Positions 1 through 5,644 of a DNA stretch of 6,776 nt are shown one piece after another. The DNA lies in contig JAJQDF010000156.1 in NCBI GenBank assembly GCA_021202325.1, positions 1 to 6,776 of the forward strand. The letters are read 5' to 3'. Each line of letters begins with the position of its first letter. The first letter of the stretch is position 1. The notes below the pieces were generated by a model. The model did no database searches, was not told where the DNA came from, and saw only the letters and a list, made by a program, of their open reading frames with translations. The stretch is from Clostridiales bacterium. GTDB lineage: Bacteria > Bacillota > Clostridia > Lachnospirales > Anaerotignaceae. The position numbers and the translations under genes are program-made.

Positions 1-20
1 GGGCATATGAAGGCGTAGCT

Positions 21-242
21 TTACTCTTCCTCATCTTCGTCCTCGTCATCATCAAAGTCCTCGTCATCCAGCAGTTCGGTCATCGTCTCCATAACGTCGG
101 CTAAATCGGCCATCTCGTCCGCCATGTCGTCGAGAACATCCAATATGCCCTTTATGACGGCTGCTTCCTTGCTGTTTTCATCAAAACCATAGCCTTCGCA
201 CAACCCTCTTAAGTAGGCAATTTTTTTAATAATTTCTCTCAT
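21..242 (-). CDS. CD1247-like small acidic protein, possibly truncated
   Basis: A 73-residue protein. Its N-terminus (MREIIKKIAYLRGLCEGYGF) and the following segment with AAVIKGILDVLDDMADEMADL resemble the N-terminal domain of clostridial proteins named after C. difficile CD1247, whose function is unknown to me. From about residue 58 it is almost entirely Asp and Glu. The start is supported by AAGGGAG at 252-258, nine bases upstream. Relatives usually continue past an acidic hinge into a small zinc ribbon. Here a TAA (21-23) ends the frame at the hinge, yet the seven codons after it read SYAFICP, which resembles the first Cys-Pro knuckle of such a ribbon. The gene may therefore be full length as read, or broken by a nonsense mutation or sequencing error. 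It follows efp but is separated from it by a terminator. Family assignment is from memory of sequence style. Confidence 0.75.
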   Translation of the reverse strand: MREIIKKIAYLRGLCEGYGFDENSKEAAVIKGILDVLDDMADEMADLADVMETMTELLDDEDFDDDEDEDEEE

Positions 243-271
243 ATTATACAGCTCCCTTCATAATTCCCCTT

Positions 272-280
272 TTATTAGCA
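272..280 (-). promoter_or_regulatory. possible extended -10 promoter for the CD1247-like gene
   Basis: On the minus strand the sequence reads TGCTAATAA, a TGn extended -10 with hexamer TAATAA. Transcription would start near 265 and give a leader of about 23 nt carrying the ribosome binding site at 252-258. No convincing -35 box is present, because that region is occupied by the terminator stem. The call is weak and rests mainly on the need for a promoter after the efp terminator. Confidence 0.25.
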
Positions 281-285
281 TTTGT

Positions 286-314
286 AAAAACAGGGGATAC
301 TTTCAAGTATCCCC
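286..314 (-). terminator. Rho-independent terminator of efp
   Basis: The minus strand reads GGGGATAC, loop TTGAAA, GTATCCCC, then TG and TTTTT. The 8-bp stem is perfect (293-300 with 307-314), the loop is 6 nt, and the U-tract lies at 286-290. It sits 27 bases past the efp stop codon and before the next gene, so it most likely ends the efp transcript. Confidence 0.88.
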
Positions 315-341
315 ATAATAGTTTTCCAGTCTTTAAGAATC

Positions 342-905
342 TCAGCTGTTTGATCTGCCAAGATATTCGCCTGTTCTTGTGTCGATTTTGATAACCTCGC
401 CCTGGTTGATGAACAAAGGTACAAGTACCTGTGCGCCAGTCTCAACAGTGGCGGGCTTTGTAGCGCCTGTAGCTGTGTTTCCGGCAAATCCGGGCTCAGT
501 CTCTGTAATCTCAAGCTCTACAAATAAAGGCGGCTCTATTCCGAATACATCTCCCTCGTAGGAAAGTATCTTAACCATTTCGTTTTCCTTAACAAATTTA
601 AGAGTATCGCCAACATCGGCAGCATTTACAGCAATCTGGTCGAATGTCTCTGTGTTCATGAAGTAATAGAGATCTCCGTCTGAGTAAAGATACTGCATAT
701 CAAGTCTGTCAATATGTGCCTTAGGCATTTTTTCTGTGGGTCTGAATGTTTTCTCTACCACTGAGCCTGTCTTGAGATTTTTAATCTTTGTACGAACGAA
801 AGCTGCTCCCTTACCGGGTTTTACATGCTGGAACTCAAGGATAATATAAATATCTCCTTCGTATTCAATTGTAACGCCGTTTCTGAATTCACCTGCAGAA
901 ATCAT
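342..905 (-). CDS. efp: Elongation factor P
   Basis: EF-P binds ribosomes stalled on consecutive prolines, between the P and E sites, and promotes peptide bond formation. The product is 187 residues, the usual length. It begins [18 protein letters not shown] and carries the domain I loop [10 protein letters not shown], in which Lys32 is the tip residue that is modified in many bacteria. Domains II and III follow and end in [13 protein letters not shown], matching the conserved GEY C-terminal region. An in-frame ATG at 992 would add 29 residues with no counterpart in the family. The ATG at 905 is chosen because it matches the family N-terminus and has GAGGAGG at 917-923, eleven bases upstream. 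The gene lies downstream of aroQ with its own likely promoter and terminator. In many Firmicutes aroQ and efp flank a pepP-type Xaa-Pro peptidase, which is absent here. Confidence 0.97.
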   Translation of the reverse strand: MISAGEFRNGVTIEYEGDIYIILEFQHVKPGKGAAFVRTKIKNLKTGSVVEKTFRPTEKMPKAHIDRLDMQYLYSDGDLYYFMNTETFDQIAVNAADVGDTLKFVKENEMVKILSYEGDVFGIEPPLFVELEITETEPGFAGNTATGATKPATVETGAQVLVPLFINQGEVIKIDTRTGEYLGRSNS

Positions 906-916
906 TGTATAATTTT

Positions 917-923
917 CCTCCTC
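917..923 (-). promoter_or_regulatory. efp ribosome binding site (decides the start)
   Basis: The minus strand reads GAGGAGG here, 11 bases before the ATG at 905. It lies inside the longer open frame that runs up to 992, so it argues for the shorter, family-length EF-P start. Confidence 0.85.
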
Positions 924-930
924 GTAGTAA

Positions 931-946
931 AGCCGATATTCCGGCC
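931..946 (-). other. possible hairpin in the efp leader
   Basis: The transcript could fold GGCCGG against UCGGCU around an AAUA loop: six pairs including two G-U pairs. The hairpin ends seven bases before the efp ribosome binding site. The same stretch holds two copies of GCCGATA (932-938 and 944-950, plus-strand reading) with a 12-base period. The pairing is seen in the sequence; a regulatory role is speculation. Confidence 0.3.
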
Positions 947-995
947 GATAAAGTTTTAAATTCAATATACCTGTAATGGTACATAGTCTCATATA

Positions 996-1024
996 AGTTT
1001 AATGTATTTTCAGATATTTTTCAA
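996..1024 (-). promoter_or_regulatory. predicted sigma-A promoter for efp
   Basis: The minus strand has TTGAAA (1019-1024), a 17-bp spacer and TAAACT (996-1001). These match the -35 and -10 consensus at five and four of six positions. Transcription would start near 989, giving a leader of about 84 nt. The box lies in the 157-bp gap after aroQ. No terminator is visible after aroQ, so readthrough from the aro genes may also feed efp. Confidence 0.55.
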
Positions 1025-1062
1025 TGCTTTTTTTCATTTAGCGGCCATTTTTCGCACAAAAT

Positions 1063-1497
1063 TTATTCAAACTGCATTTTCATAGCCTCAAGAGCGAGCA
1101 AATAGCCCTTCCAGCCGAAGCCGCAGAGCTGTCCCACACATACCGGAACGGTAACCGAAGTGTGGCGGAATTCCTCCCTTTTGTGGATATTTGACATATG
1201 TATTTCTATTACCGGAATATCCACTGAGGCCAGTGCGTCCCTTATGGCATAGCTGTAGTGGGTATATGCTCCGGGATTTATTACAATTCCGTCCTTTGTT
1301 GAAAAGCATTCCTGTATTTTGTCGATAATGGCTCCCTCATAATTGGACTGGAATATTTCCACATCAAGGCCAAGCTCATCGGCCTTTTTCTTTATTTCCC
1401 CGTTTATCTCATCGTAGGTAAGCGTTCCGTATACGCCCTTTTCACGTATTCCCGTAAAATTAATATTCGGTCCGTGTATAAGACAAATTTTTTTCAT
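1063..1497 (-). CDS. aroQ: 3-dehydroquinate dehydratase, type II
   Basis: Cytoplasmic enzyme that dehydrates 3-dehydroquinate to 3-dehydroshikimate, step three of the shikimate pathway. At 144 residues it has the typical type II (dodecameric) length. Visible motifs are HGPNIN at 8-13, the flexible active-site lid with Arg18 and the catalytic Tyr23 (VYG), NPGAYTH at 74-80 with Asn74 and His80, EIHMSN at 98-103 with the catalytic His100, and REEFRH with Arg107 and Arg111. All expected catalytic residues are present. The ATG overlaps the aroK stop in an ATGA (1494-1497), and TGAGGGAG (1506-1513) is the ribosome binding site. It is the last gene of the FAD-yqeG-aroE-aroK-aroQ run. Confidence 0.97.
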   Translation of the reverse strand: MKKICLIHGPNINFTGIREKGVYGTLTYDEINGEIKKKADELGLDVEIFQSNYEGAIIDKIQECFSTKDGIVINPGAYTHYSYAIRDALASVDIPVIEIHMSNIHKREEFRHTSVTVPVCVGQLCGFGWKGYLLALEAMKMQFE

Positions 1498-2015
1498 TTT
1501 TCCATCTCCCTCAGTATGTCCATAATTAAGCCGACCGCCTCGCTGGATTTCATTCCGGTTATATCCGCCTCAACATCGCTTCTTTCCTCGTAGAGCGGAC
1601 GCCTTTCCTCCATCATATCCCTTATTTTTTTCATCTTGTTGCCGCCGTTTAAAAGCGGTCTGGATTTATCGCCCCTTATGTTGTTGTATATATGCTCGGG
1701 CGATGCCTTTATGTAAAGGACAATGCCGTTCTTTTTGAGCAGCTCCATATTTTTTTCGCTCTTTATAACTCCGCCGCCGGTGGCAATGACACAGCCCTGA
1801 CGAACAGAAAGCTCCTCGCACAGCTCGGTTTCCATTTTTCTAAACTCCGCCTCGCCGTATTTTTCGAATATATCCGTTATTTTCATGCCGGCTCGTTTCT
1901 CTATCTCGTCGTCCATGTCGATGAACACACAGTCATTGGCTCGGGCAAGCTTTTTTCCTATTGTCGTCTTGCCGCAGCCCATGAAGCCGACCAGCACAAT
2001 GTTTTCCTTCCTCAT
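1494..2015 (-). CDS. aroK: Shikimate kinase
   Basis: Phosphorylates shikimate with ATP to shikimate 3-phosphate, step five of the pathway. The 173-residue length is standard. The Walker A loop GFMGCGKT is at 10-17 and FIDMDD at 31-36 supplies the DxD metal and substrate site (Asp33, Asp35). EFRKME with Arg59 and the GGG loop at 80-82 bind shikimate. The lid segment holds Arg119 in SRPLL, and ERRPLYEE (137-144) is the usual late Arg motif. The start is fixed by an ATGA overlap with the aroE stop (2012-2015) and by AGGGGG at 2024-2029. Overlaps on both sides imply translational coupling with aroE and aroQ. The residues do not separate aroK from its isozyme name aroL. Confidence 0.97.
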   Translation of the reverse strand: MRKENIVLVGFMGCGKTTIGKKLARANDCVFIDMDDEIEKRAGMKITDIFEKYGEAEFRKMETELCEELSVRQGCVIATGGGVIKSEKNMELLKKNGIVLYIKASPEHIYNNIRGDKSRPLLNGGNKMKKIRDMMEERRPLYEERSDVEADITGMKSSEAVGLIMDILREMEK

Positions 2016-2893
2016 TTCTGCTGCCCCCTGCGATAGAATTCCGTAAGTCTTTCCTTAAGCTCGGCCGCCTTTTTCATATCGGCCTTCATATCGTGCCATA
2101 TCTCAAAGGAAGCCAGTCCCTGATAGAAGAGCATATCAAAGCCGTTTACGGTGATTGCACCATGGGCAGCCGCATCCCTCATAAGTCTTGTCTCCCAAGG
2201 GGTATAAATTATGTCAACCACAATTCTTACGTTATCGAAAAATCCGGCATTTTTCACCGGTGTACCCTCTATGTCATTTCCCATGCCGACCGATGTGGTC
2301 TGCACAAAAATTTCGGGGTTCTCTATATCTGTTATCGAGTCATAGCTTGCTGTCTCAACCTCTATGGGATAGTATTTTCTCACCCTTTCGGCCAGCTTAA
2401 CGGCCTTTTCCTCGGTACGGTTGACAATTATGAGCTTTCCGGCCCTTTCCTCACCTGCCAGCATTGCCGCCGAATTGGCTGCTCCGCCTGCTCCTGCAAG
2501 GACGACTGTTTTGCCCTCTATGGAAATATTCCTTTCCTCAAAGCATTTTTTAAGCCCAATAATGTCCGTGTTGTATCCAACATAGCCGTTCTCCGTCAGC
2601 TTAAGCGTGTTCACCGAGCCTATTCTTTCGGCCACCGGATCTATGGCGCAGAGTGCTTCCATTACTTCTATTTTGTGAGGAACGGTTACGTTAAAGCCCT
2701 TTATGCCCAGGGCTCTGCCGCCGTCTACGGCCGTTTTGACCTGTCCCTTTTCGACCTTGAAGGGCACATAGGCCACATCCTTGCCGAATTCCTTCGCTAT
2801 TGTGTTCTGCAGCACCGGCGAAAATGATTTTTCTACCGGATTTCCTATTATTCCAAATACGCTTGTTTTTCCGCTTGCAAAATCAACGCACAT
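2012..2893 (-). CDS. aroE: Shikimate dehydrogenase (NADP+)
   Basis: Reduces 3-dehydroshikimate to shikimate, step four of the pathway. At 293 residues it is slightly long but normal. The substrate site is seen as GNPVEKSFSP (17-26, Ser23 and Ser25), NVTVPHK (68-74, catalytic Lys74), SVNT with Asn95, and NTD with Asp110. The cofactor domain has GAGGAA at 134-139 followed by NRT at 158-160, the pattern expected for NADPH. TTSVGM (199-204), Tyr230 and GFDMLFYQG (251-259, Gln258) complete the set. The ATG has an ideal site, GGAGGT at 2902-2907, eight bases upstream. It starts two bases after the yqeG stop, so its ribosome binding site lies in the yqeG coding end. This intact set favours true AroE over quinate/shikimate paralogues. 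Confidence 0.96.
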   Translation of the reverse strand: MCVDFASGKTSVFGIIGNPVEKSFSPVLQNTIAKEFGKDVAYVPFKVEKGQVKTAVDGGRALGIKGFNVTVPHKIEVMEALCAIDPVAERIGSVNTLKLTENGYVGYNTDIIGLKKCFEERNISIEGKTVVLAGAGGAANSAAMLAGEERAGKLIIVNRTEEKAVKLAERVRKYYPIEVETASYDSITDIENPEIFVQTTSVGMGNDIEGTPVKNAGFFDNVRIVVDIIYTPWETRLMRDAAAHGAITVNGFDMLFYQGLASFEIWHDMKADMKKAAELKERLTEFYRRGQQK

Positions 2894-2895
2894 AT

Positions 2896-3438
2896 TTATT
2901 TACCTCCGCTTACTCTTATTCCATATGCATCCGGATGTTTTCTTCTATATCTGAAATACATGGCCATTATTATTTTTTCCGGCGGCCTTTTCACCTTTGT
3001 TATGAGCTGATCCCTATTGCATATGGGTGCTGTCATTATGGAAAGCATACCGGCATTATGTCCGCACCAAACATCGGTAAATACCTGGTCGCCCACCATT
3101 GCCGTGGACAAGCTGTCTGTGCCCATATCAGCCATTGCCGTTTGGAGCATTTTTATTCCCGGCTTTCCTGCCTTCCAATATGCATATGCGCCTATTTTTC
3201 TGTTGAATATTTTTATTCTGTTTTCGTTGTTGTTGGAAAGAAGGCAAATCTTGAAGCCCTCCTCCCTTATATGGTCAAGCACACCGAACGCCCAATCGTC
3301 AGGCTCCGCAACATCATATGGTGCTATTGTATTGTCAATGTCAAAAACAAGGGCTTTTATGCCTCTTTTTTTCAATTCCTTAAGGGGCAGATACTCTATG
3401 GATTTGACATAAATATCCGGATAAAGCTTTTTTAACAT
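2896..3438 (-). CDS. YqeG family HAD IIIA-type phosphatase
   Basis: A 180-residue HAD-superfamily protein of the YqeG type. Motif I is VFDIDNT at 31-37, with nucleophile Asp33 and acid/base Asp35. Motif II is LLSNNN around 67-71, the motif III lysine is in GKPG (Lys92), and motif IV is GDQVFTD at 116-122. The N-terminal LYPDIYVKSIEYLP is typical of the family. The physiological substrate is not known to me; the Archaea/Bacillus relatives are described only as putative phosphatases. The start has GAGGT at 3445-3449, six bases upstream. The gene directly precedes aroE; in Bacillus subtilis yqeG and aroE also lie close together, with the GTPase gene yqeH between them. That gene is missing here. 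Confidence 0.93.
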   Translation of the reverse strand: MLKKLYPDIYVKSIEYLPLKELKKRGIKALVFDIDNTIAPYDVAEPDDWAFGVLDHIREEGFKICLLSNNNENRIKIFNRKIGAYAYWKAGKPGIKMLQTAMADMGTDSLSTAMVGDQVFTDVWCGHNAGMLSIMTAPICNRDQLITKVKRPPEKIIMAMYFRYRRKHPDAYGIRVSGGK

Positions 3439-3462
3439 ACGGTTACCTCATTTGTTATTATC

Positions 3463-4842
3463 TCACTTCTTTGCAGCAATCTTATCCGCAACATAAAGTC
3501 CGTTTGCGGCGGCCTGGGAAAGCGAACGGGTAAATCCCGCTCTGTCGCCTATGGCATATATATCCTTACAGCCCTTTATTTCGAAGTCGTCGGTCTGCGG
3601 TCTTGCCGAATAATATTTACATTCAATGCCGTAAAGAAGAGTGTCATAGTTGGCTGTTCCCGGTGCAATATTGTCGAGGGCATGGAGTGTCTCGATTATA
3701 TTGTCCAGCTGTCTCTTAGGCATACACAGGCTCAAATCTCCGGGTACAGCCTTCATTGTCGGCCTTGTTGTGGACTGGGCAAGTCTGTTGCTGTCGGTTC
3801 TTCTGCCGTTTTCAAGGTCGCCAAGTCTCTGAACAAGCACACCTCCGCCTGCGATAAGGTTGGCAAGGCTCGCCACATTCCTTGCATAGCTTATGGGATC
3901 GTTGAAGGGCTGTGTGAATTTAATTGTTGAAAGCAGAGCAAAGTTGGAGTTCTGCGTCTTTCTTTCCTTATCTCTGTAGGAATGTCCGTTTACGGTGAGC
4001 ACGCCGTTGGTGTTTTCGGTAACGACCTCGCCTCTCTCGTTGAAGCAGAACATCCTTGTTGTGTCGCCGTATTTTTTGCTTCTGTACCATATTTTAGGCT
4101 CGTATATCTTCTTGGAGAAGTTGTCCCAAACAATAGCCGGAAGCTCTACTCTTACGCCGATGTCAACCTGGTTGTTTTTAAGCTCAACGCCGTGTTCCTC
4201 GCACCAATTTGAGAAGAAGCTGCTGCCGAATCTGCCTACGGCAAATATAATATACTCGGCCTCAACCGAGTGTTCGCCGTCCTTATCAACCATTGTAACG
4301 ACCTTTATATCCTTATCCACGTCGGTAACCTCGGTGTCGGCTAATATATCGCATCTTGTTTTGAGGTCAGCAATGAGCTTTTTCATAGTCTCGAAGTTGC
4401 TGTCGGTTCCAAGGTGCTTAAGCTGTGCCTGCTGCATATGCAGGTCATACTTAAGGCATTCCAGCTTCAGCTCGTCGTTTGGCATATATCTTTCTGTCGT
4501 TGCGCCGAACTTTACAAGTATTTTGTCCGCCTGCTCTATATAGTCTATTACGGTTTCGGGCTCAAGGAATTCCGTCAGCCAACCGCCGTATTCTGTGGAT
4601 ATTACATATTTTCCATCAGAGAATGCTCCGGCTCCGGCCACGCCCTCCATTATGGCACAGGTTGCGCATTTCACGCAGTGGTCTGTTTTTTTGGTGAGCA
4701 TGGGACATACTCTTTTTTCAATCTCATGGCCTCTTTCAATGACCATTACGCTAAGCTCCGGCTTTTTCTCAAGGAGCCTGTAGGCCGTCATTATTCCGCC
4801 GATACCTCCGCCGATTATTGCCACATCAACTTTATTTTTCAT
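3463..4842 (-). CDS. FAD-dependent dehydrogenase, COG2509 type
   Basis: A 459-residue flavoprotein, substrate unknown. The N-terminal Rossmann fold has VAIIGGGIGGIMTAYRL (GGGIGG at 11-16) with Glu36 at the end of the second strand, the ribose-binding position. The C-terminal DIYAIGDRAGFTRSLSQAAA holds the second FAD motif (Gly432, Asp433). Between them are AVGRFG, typical of the family, and a Cys cluster C46-x9-C56-x2-C59-x2-C62 just before GAGAFSDGK, which could ligate a metal or Fe-S centre. The start is supported by GGAGGT at 4849-4854. It is 24 bases from yqeG and probably co-transcribed with it and the aro genes. Related proteins are annotated only as uncharacterised FAD-dependent dehydrogenases or NAD(P)/FAD-dependent oxidoreductases; no link to shikimate chemistry is proven. 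Confidence 0.9.
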   Translation of the reverse strand: MKNKVDVAIIGGGIGGIMTAYRLLEKKPELSVMVIERGHEIEKRVCPMLTKKTDHCVKCATCAIMEGVAGAGAFSDGKYVISTEYGGWLTEFLEPETVIDYIEQADKILVKFGATTERYMPNDELKLECLKYDLHMQQAQLKHLGTDSNFETMKKLIADLKTRCDILADTEVTDVDKDIKVVTMVDKDGEHSVEAEYIIFAVGRFGSSFFSNWCEEHGVELKNNQVDIGVRVELPAIVWDNFSKKIYEPKIWYRSKKYGDTTRMFCFNERGEVVTENTNGVLTVNGHSYRDKERKTQNSNFALLSTIKFTQPFNDPISYARNVASLANLIAGGGVLVQRLGDLENGRRTDSNRLAQSTTRPTMKAVPGDLSLCMPKRQLDNIIETLHALDNIAPGTANYDTLLYGIECKYYSARPQTDDFEIKGCKDIYAIGDRAGFTRSLSQAAANGLYVADKIAAKK

Positions 4843-4877
4843 ATAAAAACCTCCAAATGTTTATACTAAAACAGCAA

Positions 4878-4960
4878 AGCAGCGCAATTAAAGCCTTTCA
4901 AAAGTCATCCCTTCCCAAAACGGAACGGTTAAGACAAAGACTCAAACTAATTGCGCTGCT
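4878..4960 (-). repeat. perfect 13-bp inverted repeat, putative terminator or leader RNA
   Basis: The arms AGCAGCGCAATTA (4878-4890) and TAATTGCGCTGCT (4948-4960) are exact reverse complements separated by 57 bases. On the transcribed minus strand the 3' arm is followed by TTTGCTGTTTT, a broken T-run. Inside the loop, CCGTTCC can pair with GGGAAGGG around GTTTT, with one mismatch. The element lies 16 bases after the DUF1294 stop and 35 bases before the FAD gene start. The simplest reading is a terminator for the upstream operon, but the loop is much longer than normal. A structured 5' leader is the alternative. I do not recognise a known riboswitch consensus. Confidence 0.85.
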
Positions 4961-4976
4961 GAAAATTCATACCCTG

Positions 4977-5252
4977 TCATCTTGTTTTCAAAAACCACCA
5001 AAGCAAAACATGAAGTATAATTCCTGCGGCAAAAACCACATGGAAATACCACTTTTTTGTCTTATGGTGAAAAACTCTCATTCCTATGAACCCGCCGATG
5101 CCTCCGCCTATAATAGCGCAGAACATAAGCGTAGCTTCCTTTATGCGCCATTTGTCTCTTTTGGCCTTTGACTTATCAATTCCCATCAGTACAAACAGCA
5201 CAATGTTTATGGCAGCATAATAGATAAGCAATACCTTCATAACGGTACTCAT
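4977..5252 (-). CDS. DUF1294 family membrane protein
   Basis: A 91-residue integral membrane protein of unknown function. Three hydrophobic segments are visible, about residues 5-24, 41-60 and 68-88. The first loop holds the family signature MGIDKSKAKRDKWRIKE (23-39), and a second conserved motif, GMRVFHHKTKK (57-67), follows the glycine-rich second segment. The basic loops suggest cytoplasmic placement by the positive-inside rule. The ATG overlaps the mgsA stop by one base (TAATG). GGAGGA at 5263-5268, ten bases upstream, favours this start over Met5. It is coupled to mgsA, and no functional link between the two is known to me. Confidence 0.9.
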   Translation of the reverse strand: MSTVMKVLLIYYAAINIVLFVLMGIDKSKAKRDKWRIKEATLMFCAIIGGGIGGFIGMRVFHHKTKKWYFHVVFAAGIILHVLLWWFLKTR

Positions 5253-5644
5253 TAAATCATATTCCTCCAGTCAAGGTCGCCTCTGTCGAGGGCAAGAAGA
5301 AGTATCTCCGCAGTGGCCAGATTGCTAGCAAGCGGTATATTATGCACGTCGCATAGGCGCAGTATGCTGTTGATATCCGGCTCATAGCTCTTAGGTGCTA
5401 CAGGATCTCTTAAGAAAATAACAAGGTCTATGTCATTGTCGGCTACCTGAGCGCCGAGCTGCTGCTCTCCTCCCAAATGTCCGGCCAGATATTTATGCAC
5501 GTTCAAATTGGCCGTTTCTTCAACGAGCCTGCCTGTCCCCCCGGTGGCAAATAAATTATGTCTCAATAGTATATGTCTATACGCAATGCAAAGGTTTTCC
5601 ATGAGCTTTTTCTTGTTATCGTGCGCTATAAGTGCTATATTCAT
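5252..5644 (-). CDS. mgsA: Methylglyoxal synthase
   Basis: Converts dihydroxyacetone phosphate to methylglyoxal and phosphate, a bypass that frees phosphate when sugar phosphates build up. The 130-residue length is typical of Firmicutes. Visible motifs are ALIAHDNKK with His8, Asp9 and Lys12, the phosphate loop ATGGTG (33-38), GGEQQLGA (58-65), IFLRDP with Asp80, EPD with Asp90, and LCDVHNIPLASNLATAE. Aligned without gaps to E. coli MgsA, His19 and Asp101 are kept, but catalytic Asp71 is Glu60 and His98 is Tyr87. Activity is therefore likely but not certain. The ATG overlaps the upstream SEDS gene stop by one base (TAATG), with GAGGGGGA at 5651-5658 as ribosome binding site. An alternative is a non-catalytic or altered MGS-like domain protein. 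Confidence 0.93.
   Translation of the reverse strand: MNIALIAHDNKKKLMENLCIAYRHILLRHNLFATGGTGRLVEETANLNVHKYLAGHLGGEQQLGAQVADNDIDLVIFLRDPVAPKSYEPDINSILRLCDVHNIPLASNLATAEILLLALDRGDLDWRNMI

Noticed and set aside
24..70. Short-repeat tract of GAA/GAT codons as a separate repeat element
   Set aside because: It encodes the acidic tail in frame and is imperfect, so it is low-complexity coding sequence.
906..992. 29-codon upstream extension of efp from an ATG at 992
   Set aside because: The extra residues have no EF-P counterpart, while the ATG at 905 has a strong ribosome binding site and gives the standard length.
1063..1497. AroQ reads QSNYEG where many homologues read QSNHEG
   Set aside because: This position varies in authentic type II enzymes such as the M. 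tuberculosis one, and all catalytic residues are present.
2093..2827. Long plus-strand open frame (244 codons) opposite aroE
   Set aside because: It lies wholly antisense to a gene with complete catalytic motifs, shows no recognisable domain, and fits a codon-bias shadow.
2800..3435. Plus-strand open frame of 211 codons opposite yqeG
   Set aside because: The minus-strand HAD motifs are intact. The antisense product is a mix of Cys, Tyr and His typical of shadow translation.
4860..4887. Promoter-like TTGCGC, 16-bp spacer, TATAAA on the minus strand before the FAD gene
   Set aside because: The predicted start (near 4853) falls inside the ribosome binding site, and the -35 lies in the inverted-repeat arm. 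Possible, but too weak to call.
4860..4975. Miniature transposable element carrying the 13-bp inverted repeat
   Set aside because: No matching target-site duplication flanks the arms and no second copy is present in the window.
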